From positions 1-64,000 of the forward strand of contig JANOJN010000215.1 of NCBI GenBank assembly GCA_031418775.1: a stretch of 64,000 nt of DNA. Reading direction: 5' to 3'. The notes under the pieces were generated by a model. It saw only the letters and a list, made by a program, of their open reading frames with translations. It ran no database searches and was not told the DNA's origin. Positions within the stretch are counted from its first letter, which is position 1. Each line of letters starts with the position of its first letter. The position numbers and the translations under genes are program-made. Shown in pieces: positions 62,804 through 64,000 of the stretch. This DNA is from JANLQX01 sp031418775. GTDB lineage: Bacteria > Actinomycetota > Acidimicrobiia > Acidimicrobiales > JANYDT01.

Positions 62804-63135
62804 CCAGCAACGGTTCGGTGCAGGAGTTCGATCTCGAGATCGAGAGCGACATCGAACCGACGTCCTTCGCCAGAATCCTGGCGACGTTGGTGAACGGTTC
62901 GCCCGTACACCTGGCCCGGGTCGTCGTGGGGGGCACCGTCGTCTACCCGACGACCTACGGCTCACTGTTCGATCCCTTCACCGTTCGTGCGTGTCGCTTC
63001 CGCGTACGAGACGCCAAGGCGCAGTTGTCGAGCGACGACGTCGCGGCGATCATGTCCCGGGTCGGGGCGCGGTTCTCGTGGACCGGATTCACGGTCGTGG
63101 ATCACGTCGCCCGAGAGGATCTGCTCGCGTCCTGA
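62800..63135 (+). CDS. Hypothetical protein coupled to icd
   Basis: 111 residues, family not recognised. The protein is soluble, with a mixed alpha/beta look (VQEFDLEIESDIEPTSFARILATLVNG... VVVGGTVVYPTTYGSLFD). ATG 62800 overlaps the icd stop (ATGA). The tight coupling suggests it acts with isocitrate dehydrogenase, but nothing in the sequence shows how. Confidence 0.7.
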   Translation: MTSNGSVQEFDLEIESDIEPTSFARILATLVNGSPVHLARVVVGGTVVYPTTYGSLFDPFTVRACRFRVRDAKAQLSSDDVAAIMSRVGARFSWTGFTVVDHVAREDLLAS

Positions 63136-63173
63136 ACAACGAAACACACCCCTGCTCTCTGGTGTCTCTGCCT

Positions 63174-63208
63174 CGATGCCCCCGGCGCCTTCGTCCGGGG
63201 GGCCATCG
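63174..63208 (+). terminator. Hairpin after the icd operon
   Basis: CGATG and CCCCCGG (63174-63185) pair with CCGGGGG and CATCG (63195-63208) apart from a 2-nt bulge, with a 9-nt loop. It stands between the small icd-linked gene and the GH36 gene, as expected for a terminator, without a U-tract. Confidence 0.5.
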
Positions 63209-63246
63209 ACGCGTCAGACGAGGGAACGGCCGCTACCGTGCTTGCC

Positions 63247-64000
63247 GTGGAAACGACGACGTCCGACCAGTCCATGCCTTCGGTCCTTGTCCTGCGCTCC
63301 GACGATGCCTGCGTCGTCATCGAGACCTCCACCGGTGGACCGACGATCCTCCACTGGGGGGCCGACGTCGGCGATGAGGTCGAAGGCATTGCCGGAGTGG
63401 TCGAGTCACCGGTCCCGAACGGCGGTCTCGATGTGGTCGCCCCTTTGTCGATCGCGCCCGAACACAGTGCTGGTTACCTCGGTCGGCCTGGCATCGAAGG
63501 ACACCGCCCCGACGGCCGGGACTGGGCCCCGCGCTTCGGGCCCGTGACAGTCGTTCCCGGCGACAACGAATTCACTTTCGCGAGCACCGATCCGGTTGCC
63601 GGCCTCGCACTCCGAACGGACGTCCAGATGCGGGCCTCCGGCGTCGTTCGGATCCGAAGCACACTCACCAATGAAGGGCCGACGGAGTACCAACTGAACG
63701 CGCTGCGGATCACCGTACCGCTCCCGGCCCGGGCTGAGGACACGCTCACGTTCGCCGGTCGTTGGACCAACGAGTTCCTGCCCCAACGCGCCCCCTTTGC
63801 CACCGGAACTCTTCTCGTCGAGAACCGCTCCGGTCGCACATCGCACGATCGTCCCCCCATCGCGTTCGTCGGGACCCGCTCGTTCACCGAGAGCACGGGT
63901 GAAGTGTGGGCGGCGCATCTCGAGTGGAGCGGGAACGCGTCGATGTCCATGCAGTCGCCACCCGATGGACGCCAATGCCTGCAGATCGAGGAGCTCCTCA
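63247..64000 (+). CDS. Alpha-galactosidase (GH36), N-terminal part, cut by the window end
   Basis: About 251 codons remain open to the right edge. The sequence fits the N-terminal supersandwich domain of GH36 enzymes: a late segment GRWTNEFLPQRAPFATGTLLVENRSGRTSHDRPPIAFVG and EVWAAHLEWSGN. The catalytic barrel would lie beyond the window. GTG 63247 is the likely start. It would release alpha-galactosyl residues from oligosaccharides. Confidence 0.82.
   Translation, partial: METTTSDQSMPSVLVLRSDDACVVIETSTGGPTILHWGADVGDEVEGIAGVVESPVPNGGLDVVAPLSIAPEHSAGYLGRPGIEGHRPDGRDWAPRFGPVTVVPGDNEFTFASTDPVAGLALRTDVQMRASGVVRIRSTLTNEGPTEYQLNALRITVPLPARAEDTLTFAGRWTNEFLPQRAPFATGTLLVENRSGRTSHDRPPIAFVGTRSFTESTGEVWAAHLEWSGNASMSMQSPPDGRQCLQIEELL

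Overview
The window reads as high-GC actinobacterial chromosome, most likely from the class Acidimicrobiia (Ilumatobacter-like). This is an inference from gene content, frequent GTG/TTG starts, ATGA-coupled operons, leaderless-looking promoters and Thr/Ala/Pro-rich exported proteins; no rRNA or marker tree was available. I recognise no phage, IS element, CRISPR array, tRNA or rRNA. Coding density is very high and no unexplained gap exceeds 300 bases.

Layout. 1-4.5 kb (minus): a clipped gene start, mannose-6-phosphate isomerase (manA), a hypothetical protein, two tandem membrane paralogues and a zinc-less MDR oxidoreductase. 4.66-14.46 kb (plus): a catabolic and uptake block made of an LLM-type flavin oxidoreductase, CaiB/BaiF CoA-transferase, cyclase-family hydrolase, MmgE/PrpD protein and a branched-chain-type ABC transporter whose second permease and first ATPase are fused. 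14.6-19 kb: PIN-PhoH ATPase, a membrane-anchored Thr-rich protein, a LuxR-type regulator, a nitroreductase and a 2H phosphoesterase. 19-27 kb (minus): the complete F1Fo ATP synthase operon atpZ-I-B-E-F-H-A-G-D-C, closed by a strong intrinsic terminator. 27-35 kb: DUF1023-type hydrolase, WecA/TagO-like transferase, glyA, a large OafA-type acyltransferase with SGNH domain, rpiB, 5-formyl-THF cyclo-ligase. 34.5-37.5 kb: tldD/pmbA pair with a coupled small frame between them. 37.6-41 kb: PAP2-type protein, SDR, GNAT, histone-deacetylase-like hydrolase.

41-48.7 kb is the most unusual part: two intact PhyH-type (phytanoyl-CoA dioxygenase-like) oxygenases and one broken copy, a fatty-acid-desaturase/Rieske fusion, a complete NitT/TauT-type ABC importer and an XRE-cupin regulator. 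Two divergent promoters in this region carry the same ATTGA-N5-TCAAT dyad, suggesting one regulon for uptake and oxidation of an unidentified organic substrate.

48.8-56.7 kb holds carotenoid and isoprenoid genes (GGPP synthase, crtI, crtB, dxs) interrupted by an antisense acyltransferase with an in-frame amber codon. 56.7-60.5 kb is an assimilatory sulfate operon (TauE/SafE-type exporter, cysH, cysD, cysN) behind a leaderless-looking promoter. 60.5-64 kb has an isochorismatase-type hydrolase, isocitrate dehydrogenase with a coupled small protein, and the start of a GH36 alpha-galactosidase that runs off the end.

Other non-genic structure of note: a 21-bp-periodic repeat with direct and inverted copies between the folate cyclo-ligase and rpiB genes, a perfect 15-bp hairpin cluster after livF, a 29-nt repeat duplicating the cysH-cysD junction, and palindromes in several promoters.
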